A stretch of DNA of 11,769 nt from Candidatus Zhuqueibacterota bacterium 4484_188 (GTDB lineage Bacteria > Calditrichota > Calditrichia > RBG-13-44-9): assembly GCA_002049825.1 (NCBI GenBank), contig MVCZ01000003.1, forward strand, positions 1-11,769. Direction: 5' to 3'. Below, piece by piece: positions 1 through 7,349 of this stretch. The translations under genes were made by a program, and so were the position numbers. The number at the start of each line of letters is the position of its first letter. The first letter of the stretch is position 1. The notes beneath the pieces are model-generated. The model saw nothing but the letters and a program-made list of their open reading frames with translations. It did no database searches and was not told the origin of the DNA.

Positions 1-1
1 C

Positions 2-1201
2 CAGATCAATGTTTTCTTCCGCGATCATTATCTTTCGGATGCAATCGGATTTGTGTATGCGAACTGGTCTGCCGAGCCGGCAGTGGAAGATTTTATGATT
101 CGCATTCATGCCATCCGGCGCTTACTGGTGGAAAAATATCACGAGGATGCCCTGAGCGATTTTGTTATTCCCATTATTTTGGATGGTGAAAATTGCTGGG
201 AATATTACGAAAGGGACGGCAAGCCCTTTCTACGCAGACTCTATGCTGCGCTTTCTGAAGACGATCTGATTGAGACGGTGACCTTCAGCGAAGTGCTGCA
301 GAGAAACAAAAAGCGGGAGGGACTCAGCTACCTGTTTCCCGGCTCTTGGATAAACAGTAATTTTAATATCTGGATTGGTTCGGAGGAAGATAATACCGCC
401 TGGGAAATTCTTTCTAATACCAGGGATTTTCTGGTGGAGCAGGAAAAAACCGGACTCTACCCGCAGGAAGTGATTAAAAAAGCCTGGGAAAAAATTTATA
501 TCGCCGAGGGATCAGACTGGAACTGGTGGTACGGAGACGAACACTCCTCGGAAAACGATGTGGAGTTCGATCAGTTGTACCGGCAGCACCTGATGGAAAT
601 TTACCAGCTCCTGGGCAAAGATGTTCCCACGGTGCTGTACCAAACCATCAAAAAGGTTCACTTCGATCGCTTTGTGGTTACGCAGCCAAAAAATTTTATC
701 ACGCCTCAAATAGACGGACGTTCCTCCAATTTCTATGAATGGGTGGGCGCAGCAATGTACGATCTGGAAAAAGTAACTCAAACCGCTATGCACCAGGTTA
801 CCCGAATTTTAGATCGCCTGTATGTCGGTTTCGATGCGGAACATCTCTACCTGCGGATGGATTTTGTAAAGCGACCGGAGCCGCTGACCGAATTTGTGGT
901 TGCAATTAAACGACCCCGTCTGATAACCGTGGTGATTTCGCCACTGCGTGGTGTGATTGAAAAATTTGAAATGGTGGAGGAAACTCAGCACAAGACAACT
1001 TTAAAACCCACTTTTAAAATAGACAAAATTCTGGAAGTCGGGATTGCCTTCCGTGACCTGGAAATTAAAGCGGGAGATGTGTTGGGTTTCCAGGTAGCTT
1101 TAAAACTCAACGGACAACCCCTGGAAGAATTTCCCGGAGTCAACCTGGTGGAGATTACCGTACCCAGCGAAGATTTTGAAATGATTGAATGGTCGGTGTA
1201 A
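2..1201 (+). CDS. GH57 family alpha-glucan-active glycosidase (partial, 3' part)
   Basis: C-terminal part of a glycoside hydrolase family 57 enzyme, which hydrolyses or rearranges alpha-glucans such as starch and glycogen. The reading frame is open to the left edge, so the N-terminal half of the barrel, including the HQP motif and nucleophile region, is outside the window. The first visible residues read FFRDHYLSDAIGFVY, a typical GH57 stretch. Then comes IPIILDGENCWEYY around 170-211; the DGEN aspartate (codon 182-184) matches the region-4 acid/base aspartate described for the family. An alpha-helical segment follows, then a beta-rich C-terminal domain starting near ITPQIDGRSSNFYEW (about 698-745), as in amylopullulanase-like GH57 proteins. 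A GTG at 53 is internal and not the real start. Exact specificity (alpha-amylase, amylopullulanase or branching type) cannot be assigned. The AT-rich restriction cassette begins shortly after the stop. Confidence 0.9.
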   Translation, partial: QINVFFRDHYLSDAIGFVYANWSAEPAVEDFMIRIHAIRRLLVEKYHEDALSDFVIPIILDGENCWEYYERDGKPFLRRLYAALSEDDLIETVTFSEVLQRNKKREGLSYLFPGSWINSNFNIWIGSEEDNTAWEILSNTRDFLVEQEKTGLYPQEVIKKAWEKIYIAEGSDWNWWYGDEHSSENDVEFDQLYRQHLMEIYQLLGKDVPTVLYQTIKKVHFDRFVVTQPKNFITPQIDGRSSNFYEWVGAAMYDLEKVTQTAMHQVTRILDRLYVGFDAEHLYLRMDFVKRPEPLTEFVVAIKRPRLITVVISPLRGVIEKFEMVEETQHKTTLKPTFKIDKILEVGIAFRDLEIKAGDVLGFQVALKLNGQPLEEFPGVNLVEITVPSEDFEMIEWSV

Positions 1202-1260
1202 TTCGATAGTAGCCATACCCTGTTTTGGAAATGCTTCGAGTCCACTGCGGTTCTATCGAA
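1202..1260. repeat. 8-bp inverted repeat just after the GH57 stop
   Basis: Perfect arms TTCGATAG (1202-1209) and CTATCGAA (1253-1260) are separated by 43 bases and start directly after the GH57 stop codon. It may be a degenerate terminator-like structure or the edge of the transferred restriction cassette, since AT-rich sequence begins right after it. There is no T-run typical of an intrinsic terminator, and no matching sequence was found at the right edge of the cassette. Confidence 0.35.
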
Positions 1261-1369
1261 AGTAGCATTTTGATGAAAAAGAATAGAGCAAAAAATGATT
1301 TTTCTTATTAAATTATTTGAGTCGGATAAAAGCCGTTTGAATGAGTCATCGAAATGAGTTTGTTTTTTT

Positions 1370-3202
1370 ATGAGAGAACTTTTTAGAACAAATGATTTAA
1401 GATATATCTATTACACTGTTTTTGCCGAACAGAAGAACGTGATTCTATCGATTTTACCGAAAATCAACCAGGAAGAGCGCAGGTTGTTTGCGAGCACATT
1501 TGTTAAGGAAGTAGTTAGTTTATTTACAAAGCTACATTTAAAAGGAAATACTTATTCCGCACTTTATTTATCAGAACCTCCTGAAATAAATTATAAATTA
1601 GACCAAAAATCGCTGAATCATATACAAAACATAGCAGAAACATTGTCAGCTACACCTATTGCACACGCAGGATATTTGGTAGGATTATTATATACGACTT
1701 TTTTACCGGAAAAATTTAGAAATGCACTCGGTATTTATTACACGCCTCCTGCTTTAGTAGAGCGCCTGATTTGGAATATTGATTCATTGGGATTTGACTG
1801 GAAAAATAGCAAAATAATTGATCCGGCGTGCGGTGGTTCGGCTTTTCTATCTCCAATCGCAATTCGCATAAAAGAAAAATATTTAGAGGATAATCCGAAT
1901 GATTTTAATGGACTATTGGATGTTTTAATCACGAATTTATCCGGTGTGGAAGTAGATTATTTCGCCGCCTGGATTTCACAGCGAATTTTAGAATTAACCC
2001 TTTTTGATGTTTGTTTTACTGTTGGTAGAAAATTACCTAATTTGATTAAGATTGGTGATGCATTGAAAATATTGGATAAGGAATATCATAATTACGATCT
2101 CGTAATTGGTAATCCCCCGTTTGGTAAGATTAAGTTATCAGGAGAAATGCGGAAAAAATATTCTCAATCCTTATTTGGTCACGCCAATCTGTACGGGTTG
2201 TTTACTCATTTAGCAATAAATTTAAATAATTCAAATGGTATTATAGCATACGTTATGCCCACCTCGTTCTTAGGAGGACAGTATTTTAAGTCTTTAAGAA
2301 AATTTATTTCGCAGAAATATAATTTGGTCCGAATTGATTTTATTAATAAAAGAAATGGTATTTTTGACCAGGTTTTACAGGAAATTGCTTTAGTTGTGTT
2401 TAAAGAAAATTCTCACCTTCAAGCGTCTTCCGTATCGATTTCAAATCTTACTCCATTGGAAAATGAATTTAAATTTAACGTGAATGATGTGGGAAAATAT
2501 CCGCTGAATATGAGTGGAGGATATCCCTGGATTATTCCCAGAAATTATTCTAATAAAGAATTGCTTTTGAAATCTACCATATCCCACTACACTTTATCAG
2601 ATTATGGATTTACTGTTTCAACCGGTCAATTAGTGTGGAATAGATTTAAAGAACAATTAAAATCCGAAGCAGGGGAAAACAGGTTGCCTCTCATTTGGGC
2701 AGAGTGCATTTTATCAGATGGCTCTTTTGTATTCCGATCCACTCAAAAGAATCATAAAGCATTTTTTGAAGTCAAAAATAATCAGGAGTTTTTGATTACA
2801 CGGAAACCTTGTATCTTAGTTCAGAGAACCACTGCAATGGAACAGAATCGGAGAATTGTTGCGGCGGTAATTCCAGAGGCATTCTTTAGCATTTATAAAA
2901 AAGGGGTTGTAATAGAAAACCATCTGAATGTGATCACATCAAATGGAAAAAACAAGGTTTCTTTTGAAGTAATGGCTAAATTGCTTAATTCAAAAATTGT
3001 TGATGAATTATTCAGATGTATCAGTGGGAGTGTTGCTGTTTCTGCTTATGAATTAAGCTTTCTTCCTTTACCAGACCCCGAAAAAGTTAGGGAACTGGAA
3101 AAATTTATTTCTCAATCTGAGCAAATGGAAGATAAAATAGAGCAGTTATTTGAGAAACTTTATCGAGAGGAAAATGTCAAAACCATTATGCAAATTGCCT
3201 AA
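1370..3202 (+). CDS. Type II m6A DNA methyltransferase (modification subunit, predicted CTGCAG)
   Basis: 610-residue adenine-N6 DNA methyltransferase protecting the host from the endonuclease encoded next to it. Motifs run in the gamma-class order X-I-IV: GIYYTPPALVERLI near 121-134 (motif X region), IIDPACGGSAFL at 149-160 (SAM-binding motif I), GVEVD at 192-196 (acidic motif II), and the catalytic NPPF at 248-251 followed by GKIKL. VMPTSFLGG near 295-303 fits the later motifs. The remaining C-terminal ~250 residues probably form the target-recognition domain. It is about 100 residues longer than M.PstI as I remember it. The ATG at 1370 follows a T-run without a visible Shine-Dalgarno site; upstream in-frame codons give no better start. 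Specificity for CTGCAG is inferred only from the partner endonuclease family. The gene is clearly more AT-rich than its chromosomal neighbours, pointing to horizontal transfer. Confidence 0.93.
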   Translation: MRELFRTNDLRYIYYTVFAEQKNVILSILPKINQEERRLFASTFVKEVVSLFTKLHLKGNTYSALYLSEPPEINYKLDQKSLNHIQNIAETLSATPIAHAGYLVGLLYTTFLPEKFRNALGIYYTPPALVERLIWNIDSLGFDWKNSKIIDPACGGSAFLSPIAIRIKEKYLEDNPNDFNGLLDVLITNLSGVEVDYFAAWISQRILELTLFDVCFTVGRKLPNLIKIGDALKILDKEYHNYDLVIGNPPFGKIKLSGEMRKKYSQSLFGHANLYGLFTHLAINLNNSNGIIAYVMPTSFLGGQYFKSLRKFISQKYNLVRIDFINKRNGIFDQVLQEIALVVFKENSHLQASSVSISNLTPLENEFKFNVNDVGKYPLNMSGGYPWIIPRNYSNKELLLKSTISHYTLSDYGFTVSTGQLVWNRFKEQLKSEAGENRLPLIWAECILSDGSFVFRSTQKNHKAFFEVKNNQEFLITRKPCILVQRTTAMEQNRRIVAAVIPEAFFSIYKKGVVIENHLNVITSNGKNKVSFEVMAKLLNSKIVDELFRCISGSVAVSAYELSFLPLPDPEKVRELEKFISQSEQMEDKIEQLFEKLYREENVKTIMQIA

Positions 3203-4271
3203 ATTAGAAACTATTAAAAAACGTCTTCCTCTGATTTTTCCCGAGGGGATACAAAACCGTAAATTTTTAATTAGTGAGCTTTGTTCAAAGGTTATCTTCG
3301 TAATGCTTTACACCGATTCGGTCTTTGGAAAAGATAAATGGATAAGACCTTCCCAAGTATATAATATGACAGATGCCCAGGCTTTTAGAACGAATTATTC
3401 GGAAAGGATTAGTTGGACGGAAAAATCGTTAAAACAAGGAATGTTTAAGAATATTCAGAATCCCTGGTATGCCAATAATACCAGGGAAGGAATTCGTGAC
3501 GATGTGATTCGGAAAAGCCTGATACCGGTTGGTGCCGTCAAAGTAAAAACCGGGCTTCCGACGACTTCATCAAAACCACGATATTCTCTTGAACCCGATT
3601 TTGCAGACCTTTTTGACGAGCGCATTGATAAGAATACCCTTATGAAAATGATTTTGAACTGGCAGAAAGAACATCTTTCACCCGAAGCTATTGCAAAGAT
3701 AAAAATTATTCAACAGGGAGCTTCTCTTATAAAGAATGGCGCGGATATTCTCGTTTCATTACCAAATGGTGAAAAACGTAAAATGTCTGCGGGACCAAGT
3801 TCAGTTATAAGCAAATATGTTATTGAGGATTTTACAAAACATTTTTTAGAATCTCCAGCTCTTCTTTTTCTTAGTGAATCAAGTAAAAAGATTGTGGCAC
3901 AGGATAAAGAATTAGCAAGTAACATTGGTTTGAAAATAGAGGTCGATAAAGATTTGCCCGATATAATATTAGCCGATTTAGGACCTACCCCACCCATGTT
4001 TATTTTTGTAGAGGTTGTGGCAACTGATGGTCCAATCACCGGACAAAGAAGAACCTCACTTCTTTCTATTGCTCAGGATGCGGGATTCAGAAAAGAGAAT
4101 TTGGTTTTCTTAACGGCGTTCTTAGATAGAAATTCACCGGTTTACAGACGGCTTTCATCAAGTATAGCCTGGGAATCGTTAGTTTGGTTTGCTTCTGAAC
4201 CTCGGAATCTTGTCATATTCAAATCAAATGTAAAAAGAACAATTTCAAGTTTGCGAGAATATTTATCTTGA
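3174..4271 (+). CDS. BsuBI/PstI family type II restriction endonuclease
   Basis: Restriction enzyme of the BsuBI/PstI family, whose characterised members cut CTGCAG. I chose the ATG at 3174 (365 residues), preceded by AGAGG three bases upstream. A TTG at 3150 would add eight residues without a better ribosome site. The N-terminal region (about 15-145, with WIRPSQVYNMTDAQA at 56-70) matches the helical/HTH domain of this family. The C-terminal catalytic domain contains GPSSVISKYVIEDF (207-220), LPDIILADLGP (261-271) and FVEVVATDGPIT (278-289). D263 and E280 are the likely metal ligands of a PD-(D/E)XK-type site in which the usual lysine position is altered, as in this family. The gene overlaps the methyltransferase end by 29 bases, so translation is likely coupled. 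It is somewhat longer than PstI or BsuBI (about 320 residues). It appears intact. Confidence 0.94.
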   Translation: MSKPLCKLPKLETIKKRLPLIFPEGIQNRKFLISELCSKVIFVMLYTDSVFGKDKWIRPSQVYNMTDAQAFRTNYSERISWTEKSLKQGMFKNIQNPWYANNTREGIRDDVIRKSLIPVGAVKVKTGLPTTSSKPRYSLEPDFADLFDERIDKNTLMKMILNWQKEHLSPEAIAKIKIIQQGASLIKNGADILVSLPNGEKRKMSAGPSSVISKYVIEDFTKHFLESPALLFLSESSKKIVAQDKELASNIGLKIEVDKDLPDIILADLGPTPPMFIFVEVVATDGPITGQRRTSLLSIAQDAGFRKENLVFLTAFLDRNSPVYRRLSSSIAWESLVWFASEPRNLVIFKSNVKRTISSLREYLS

Positions 4272-4384
4272 GAAAAATTATTAATGCGCCGTATTCGTTC
4301 GTTTTCCAAAACAATTCATAGAATAATAAATCACCTGTCAAGTTATATTCCACTTAAAACTCTCACAGATGAAAATATTACATT

Positions 4385-5671
4385 ATGAAATACTCCTTGA
4401 AATACGGTTCAAACACACTCGAATTTATACTGCCTGAACAGAACGTTCTCCATTTTATCAATGTGAAACAAATTGATGCGAAGCGGGAAAACAGAGATGT
4501 TCTGCAGGAAGCGCTGAAAAACCCGGTTGCAGCACCAGCCCTGCAATCAGCAGTGAAAAAACAAAAACTGACCCTCCTGGTGGAAGATGCCACCCGCGAT
4601 GTTGCTATTGAGGATATCCTGGCGGTTCTGGTGCCGCATTTAAAAAATGCTGCCTCGGTTACCGTTATCATCTGTTCCGGCACGCACGACCCAAACCTGC
4701 CGGCAAACCAAAGAATAAAGGATGCACTGCAATCGGCTTTCGCAGCACAGGGAATCCGGAATAATAAAATTCTGGTGAATGACAGCCGCAACGGAGAATT
4801 TGATGAGTACGGAATCACCACTATCGGCAACCGGGTTCTGGTTAATCGGGCGGTAAATGAAACGGAAGTTTTTCTCACCCTTTCGGATATGAAAAATCAC
4901 TATTTTGCCGGGTATTCCTGTGCGGTTAAGAATTACCTCCCCGGCATTTGCGCTTATGAATCCACCGAGTACAACCATGCACTGGCGCTGCTGGATGAGG
5001 CGACCTTCGGGCAGCATCCCTGGCATCCCGAACCAGACCGGCGAACAAATCCGGTTGCTGCGGATATGGTGGAAGCTTTTCACATGATTGTCGGGAAGCG
5101 ACCCGCTTACGCCCTGGCGACGATAGAGAAAACTCACCAAATCCTGTGGGCTCAGTTTGGCGACCTGAAGCAAGTGACGCAAAACGGAATTGTGCAGGTG
5201 GATCACCTGATGAGCCAAAAGATAACACCGGCAGACTTGCTAATTGTTTCTTCGGGCGGCTATCCCAATGACGAATCCATTTACACCGCGCAGCGGGCAT
5301 TGGATTTGAGTAAAGACGCGGTGAAACCGGGCGGCAAAATTTTGTTTTTAGCCGAATGCCGCAACGGTATTTCGCCCTGTTCGGCAAAGAAAAATTTTTT
5401 CGATATTCTGGCACAACCGTTATCGGAAGTGCTCAAACTGCCTCGGAAAAAATACCTGCTGTATTCGCATAAAGCCTATAAATTGGCACGGTTGATTCAG
5501 CGCGTCGCTGTAATCGGTGTTCACACCAAATTGTCGCCTGAGGAGGTAGAAACCATTCATTTGAAATATGTAACCGATCCGGCACAATTTGTCCGTGATG
5601 CGCTGCAGGAAAATCCGCAACTGACCATTAACCTGGTGAACGATGGAAATAAAATTGCCCTTCTCCACTGA
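4385..5671 (+). CDS. LarA-type nickel-pincer lactate racemase homologue (DUF2088)
   Basis: 428-residue homologue of LarA, the racemase that uses a nickel-pincer nucleotide (pyridinium thiocarboxamide-thiocarboxylic acid mononucleotide) to interconvert 2-hydroxyacid stereoisomers by hydride transfer. Length matches Lactobacillus plantarum LarA (about 424). Key residues are present with the right spacing: D68 and R71 in EDATRD, H101 in CSGTHDPN, H172 in MKNHYFAGYS, K182 in AVKNYLPG (the cofactor-attached lysine, K184 in LarA) and H198 in TEYNHAL (the nickel ligand, H200 in LarA). The 10- and 16-residue spacings H172-K182-H198 equal those of LarA. The active site is therefore complete, but many LarA homologues act on other 2-hydroxyacids (malate, phenyllactate, hydroxyglutarate, sugar acids), so lactate is only one option. 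The ATG at 4385 lacks a clear Shine-Dalgarno site. No larB, larC, larE or permease lies in the window. The next gene overlaps it by 29 bases. Confidence 0.85.
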   Translation: MKYSLKYGSNTLEFILPEQNVLHFINVKQIDAKRENRDVLQEALKNPVAAPALQSAVKKQKLTLLVEDATRDVAIEDILAVLVPHLKNAASVTVIICSGTHDPNLPANQRIKDALQSAFAAQGIRNNKILVNDSRNGEFDEYGITTIGNRVLVNRAVNETEVFLTLSDMKNHYFAGYSCAVKNYLPGICAYESTEYNHALALLDEATFGQHPWHPEPDRRTNPVAADMVEAFHMIVGKRPAYALATIEKTHQILWAQFGDLKQVTQNGIVQVDHLMSQKITPADLLIVSSGGYPNDESIYTAQRALDLSKDAVKPGGKILFLAECRNGISPCSAKKNFFDILAQPLSEVLKLPRKKYLLYSHKAYKLARLIQRVAVIGVHTKLSPEEVETIHLKYVTDPAQFVRDALQENPQLTINLVNDGNKIALLH

Positions 5672-6377
5672 GTTTGCCGAGCGGTTCGATATGCTGTTCC
5701 AGTGGCTTTCCCGTAAATACCGGATCGAGATGCACCCTATTACGGTTGGTTCGCGGGACTTTCAATTATTTGTGCTGAAGGATGTCGATCAGTTGCTTGA
5801 CCAATTGGCAGCAGCAGCACCGGACGATATTGCCCTGAAAGACGAAAGGTTGCCTTACTGGGCGGAAATCTGGCCTTCTTCCCTGGCGCTCTCTCGCTTT
5901 CTGCTTGAGAACGCTTCTTCTTTAAAAAATATGGTCACGCTGGAAATCGGCTGTGGGTTGGGATTATCCGGAATTGCCGCCGCAGCCGCGGGAGCATTGG
6001 TAACCATCAGTGATTACCAGGAAGACGCCCTGCGCATTGCCGAACTGAACTGGCTGCTGAACGTTGGTGCATCGCCCCCGGCGGCATTAATGGATTGGCG
6101 CAAGCCCGACCTGAAAAAACGCTTCCGGGTGATCCTGGCTTCGGATGTGGCTTACGAAAAACGATTTTTCTGGCCGCTGGTCGAGACCTTTCGGACGCTG
6201 CTGCTCCCGGGAGGGCATGTTTACTTAAGCGAACCGAACCGCAGCATTGCCCGGCGGTTTTTTTCTCTGCTGCAGGAAGAAGGCTTTTCCTTTCACAAAA
6301 AATCAATCCCGGTGAACTTCCGCGGAAAAGAAGTCGCCATTTCGGTGTACGATATTCACTACGCTACGAATCAATAG
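5643..6377 (+). CDS. METTL20/Methyltransf_16-like class I SAM methyltransferase
   Basis: 244-residue Rossmann-fold methyltransferase resembling the seven-beta-strand protein-lysine methyltransferases (ETFB-lysine methyltransferase METTL20 and relatives). Visible signatures are PYWAEIWPSSLALSRFL (71-87), the upstream block typical of this group; LEIGCGLGLSG (100-110), SAM motif I; SDYQEDAL (123-130), whose acidic residue should contact the SAM ribose; MDWRKP (150-155); and SDVAYE (167-172), the D-x-x-Y-type motif after strand 4. It lacks an export signal and should be cytosolic. The ATG at 5643 has a weak GGTGA three bases upstream and lies 29 bases inside the racemase gene, so the two are probably translationally coupled. 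An ATG at 5691 is a possible shorter start. The substrate is unknown: known bacterial relatives methylate electron-transfer flavoprotein, but no etf gene is visible here. The partnership with the LarA homologue is inference from gene order only. Confidence 0.75.
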   Translation: MEIKLPFSTEFAERFDMLFQWLSRKYRIEMHPITVGSRDFQLFVLKDVDQLLDQLAAAAPDDIALKDERLPYWAEIWPSSLALSRFLLENASSLKNMVTLEIGCGLGLSGIAAAAAGALVTISDYQEDALRIAELNWLLNVGASPPAALMDWRKPDLKKRFRVILASDVAYEKRFFWPLVETFRTLLLPGGHVYLSEPNRSIARRFFSLLQEEGFSFHKKSIPVNFRGKEVAISVYDIHYATNQ

Positions 6378-6547
6378 CCGTCAAAATTGCTCTTGCCTCG
6401 CTACATCCGTCTTCTTACAATATCTATACCTGAACCTAAACCTCTGTCCCTTTTTCTCCCCAATCTTTTTCACATATTCAGTTTCATTTTACAAATAAAT
6501 TTCTTAAACTCAGGAAAAGATTCCCGATGAATTCAGTAGAGGGATGC

Positions 6548-7345
6548 ATGAAAAAAATTGAACCATTTCAGAACCTGATTTTACTGTTTCTTTCGGCGCT
6601 GTTACTTTCCCACTGCGCGCCACAGCCGAAATTTAGCCAAAGCGAGATTTCTTCTCAAATTTCCAGTCACAATGTTCGTATCGATTCCACGCTGGCGGAT
6701 GACCGGGCAATGGATAGAATTATTTTGCCCTACCGCACGGAACTCAACCGGACCATGGGGCAGATTGTGGGACATGCCGCCGTTGCCCTGACCAAGAAGA
6801 AACCGGAAGGAACATTAAACAATTTTGTTGCCGACCTCATGTTGAAGCGGGCAAATTGCGATTTTCCGTTCCCGGTTTCGGTGGCAATTACCAATCGTGG
6901 CGGTTTGCGGGTAAATATTCCCAAAGGCGCCATTACCCTGGGTAAAATTTACGAGGTGATGCCCTTCGAGAACGAACTGGTTGTTTTGGAAATGACCGGT
7001 GCACAGTTGGTTACTCTGGCAAAACAGATTGGCGAAGTGGGCGGGGAATGCATTGCCGGAATGCGGCTTGAATACGATGGTCAGACGCTGAAGAAAATGA
7101 CCGTGCAGGGGAAATTTATCGAGCCGGATAAAATTTACTACCTGGTCACTACCGATTACCTTTCCAGCCAGGGGCGAAGAAAATTGAGTATCCTGGGACA
7201 GGTGAAGCGTAACTTCCTGGGTGTCCGCTTACGGGATGCGATTCTGGAAGAAGTGAAATCACTGGAGGCATCGGGCAAAGAAGTGAGCGCTGCCATCGAC
7301 GGGCGGATTATTATCCACGCGGTGAAAAATAGAAACAGGAAATAA
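6548..7345 (+). CDS. 5'-nucleotidase C-terminal domain lipoprotein (UshA-like, substrate-binding half)
   Basis: 265-residue protein equal to the C-terminal domain of UshA/5'-nucleotidase, the part that binds the nucleoside and shapes substrate specificity. I chose the ATG at 6548 because a classical signal peptide starts there (MKKIEPF, then a hydrophobic stretch) and AGAGGG lies four bases upstream; an in-frame ATG at 6527 would add seven residues. The segment LLLSHC with C23 resembles a lipobox, although histidine at -1 is unusual, so lipid anchoring is probable rather than certain. Domain signatures are TLNNFVADLM (89-98), ITNRGGLRVNIP (114-125) and YEVMPFENELVVL (135-147), the expected 5_nucleotid_C blocks. 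The metal-binding catalytic domain is missing here and is encoded by the next gene four bases downstream, so the pair should form one split periplasmic nucleotidase. Confidence 0.88.
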   Translation: MKKIEPFQNLILLFLSALLLSHCAPQPKFSQSEISSQISSHNVRIDSTLADDRAMDRIILPYRTELNRTMGQIVGHAAVALTKKKPEGTLNNFVADLMLKRANCDFPFPVSVAITNRGGLRVNIPKGAITLGKIYEVMPFENELVVLEMTGAQLVTLAKQIGEVGGECIAGMRLEYDGQTLKKMTVQGKFIEPDKIYYLVTTDYLSSQGRRKLSILGQVKRNFLGVRLRDAILEEVKSLEASGKEVSAAIDGRIIIHAVKNRNRK

Positions 7346-7349
7346 AATC

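Noticed and set aside
1341..1349. ATGAGTCAT near-palindrome before the methyltransferase gene, with nearby TTGAGTC/GAATGAGTC-like repeats
   Set aside because: Short and degenerate; no control-protein gene is present to support an operator.
4272..4384. Matching repeat or attachment site for the right end of the restriction cassette
   Set aside because: No direct or inverted match to the left edge was found by eye.
4378..4878. 166-codon open frame on the - strand opposite the LarA homologue
   Set aside because: Shadow of the + gene; composition is Ser/Thr/Arg-rich without any family signature, while the + frame has full LarA motifs.
4926..5414. 162-codon - strand open frame, and the overlapping one at 4640-5218
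   Set aside because: Antisense shadows of the LarA homologue with no recognisable domain.
3174..5671. Both gene overlaps (3174-3202 and 5643-5671) are exactly 29 bases
   Set aside because: The gene pairs are unrelated and of different composition; taken as coincidence.
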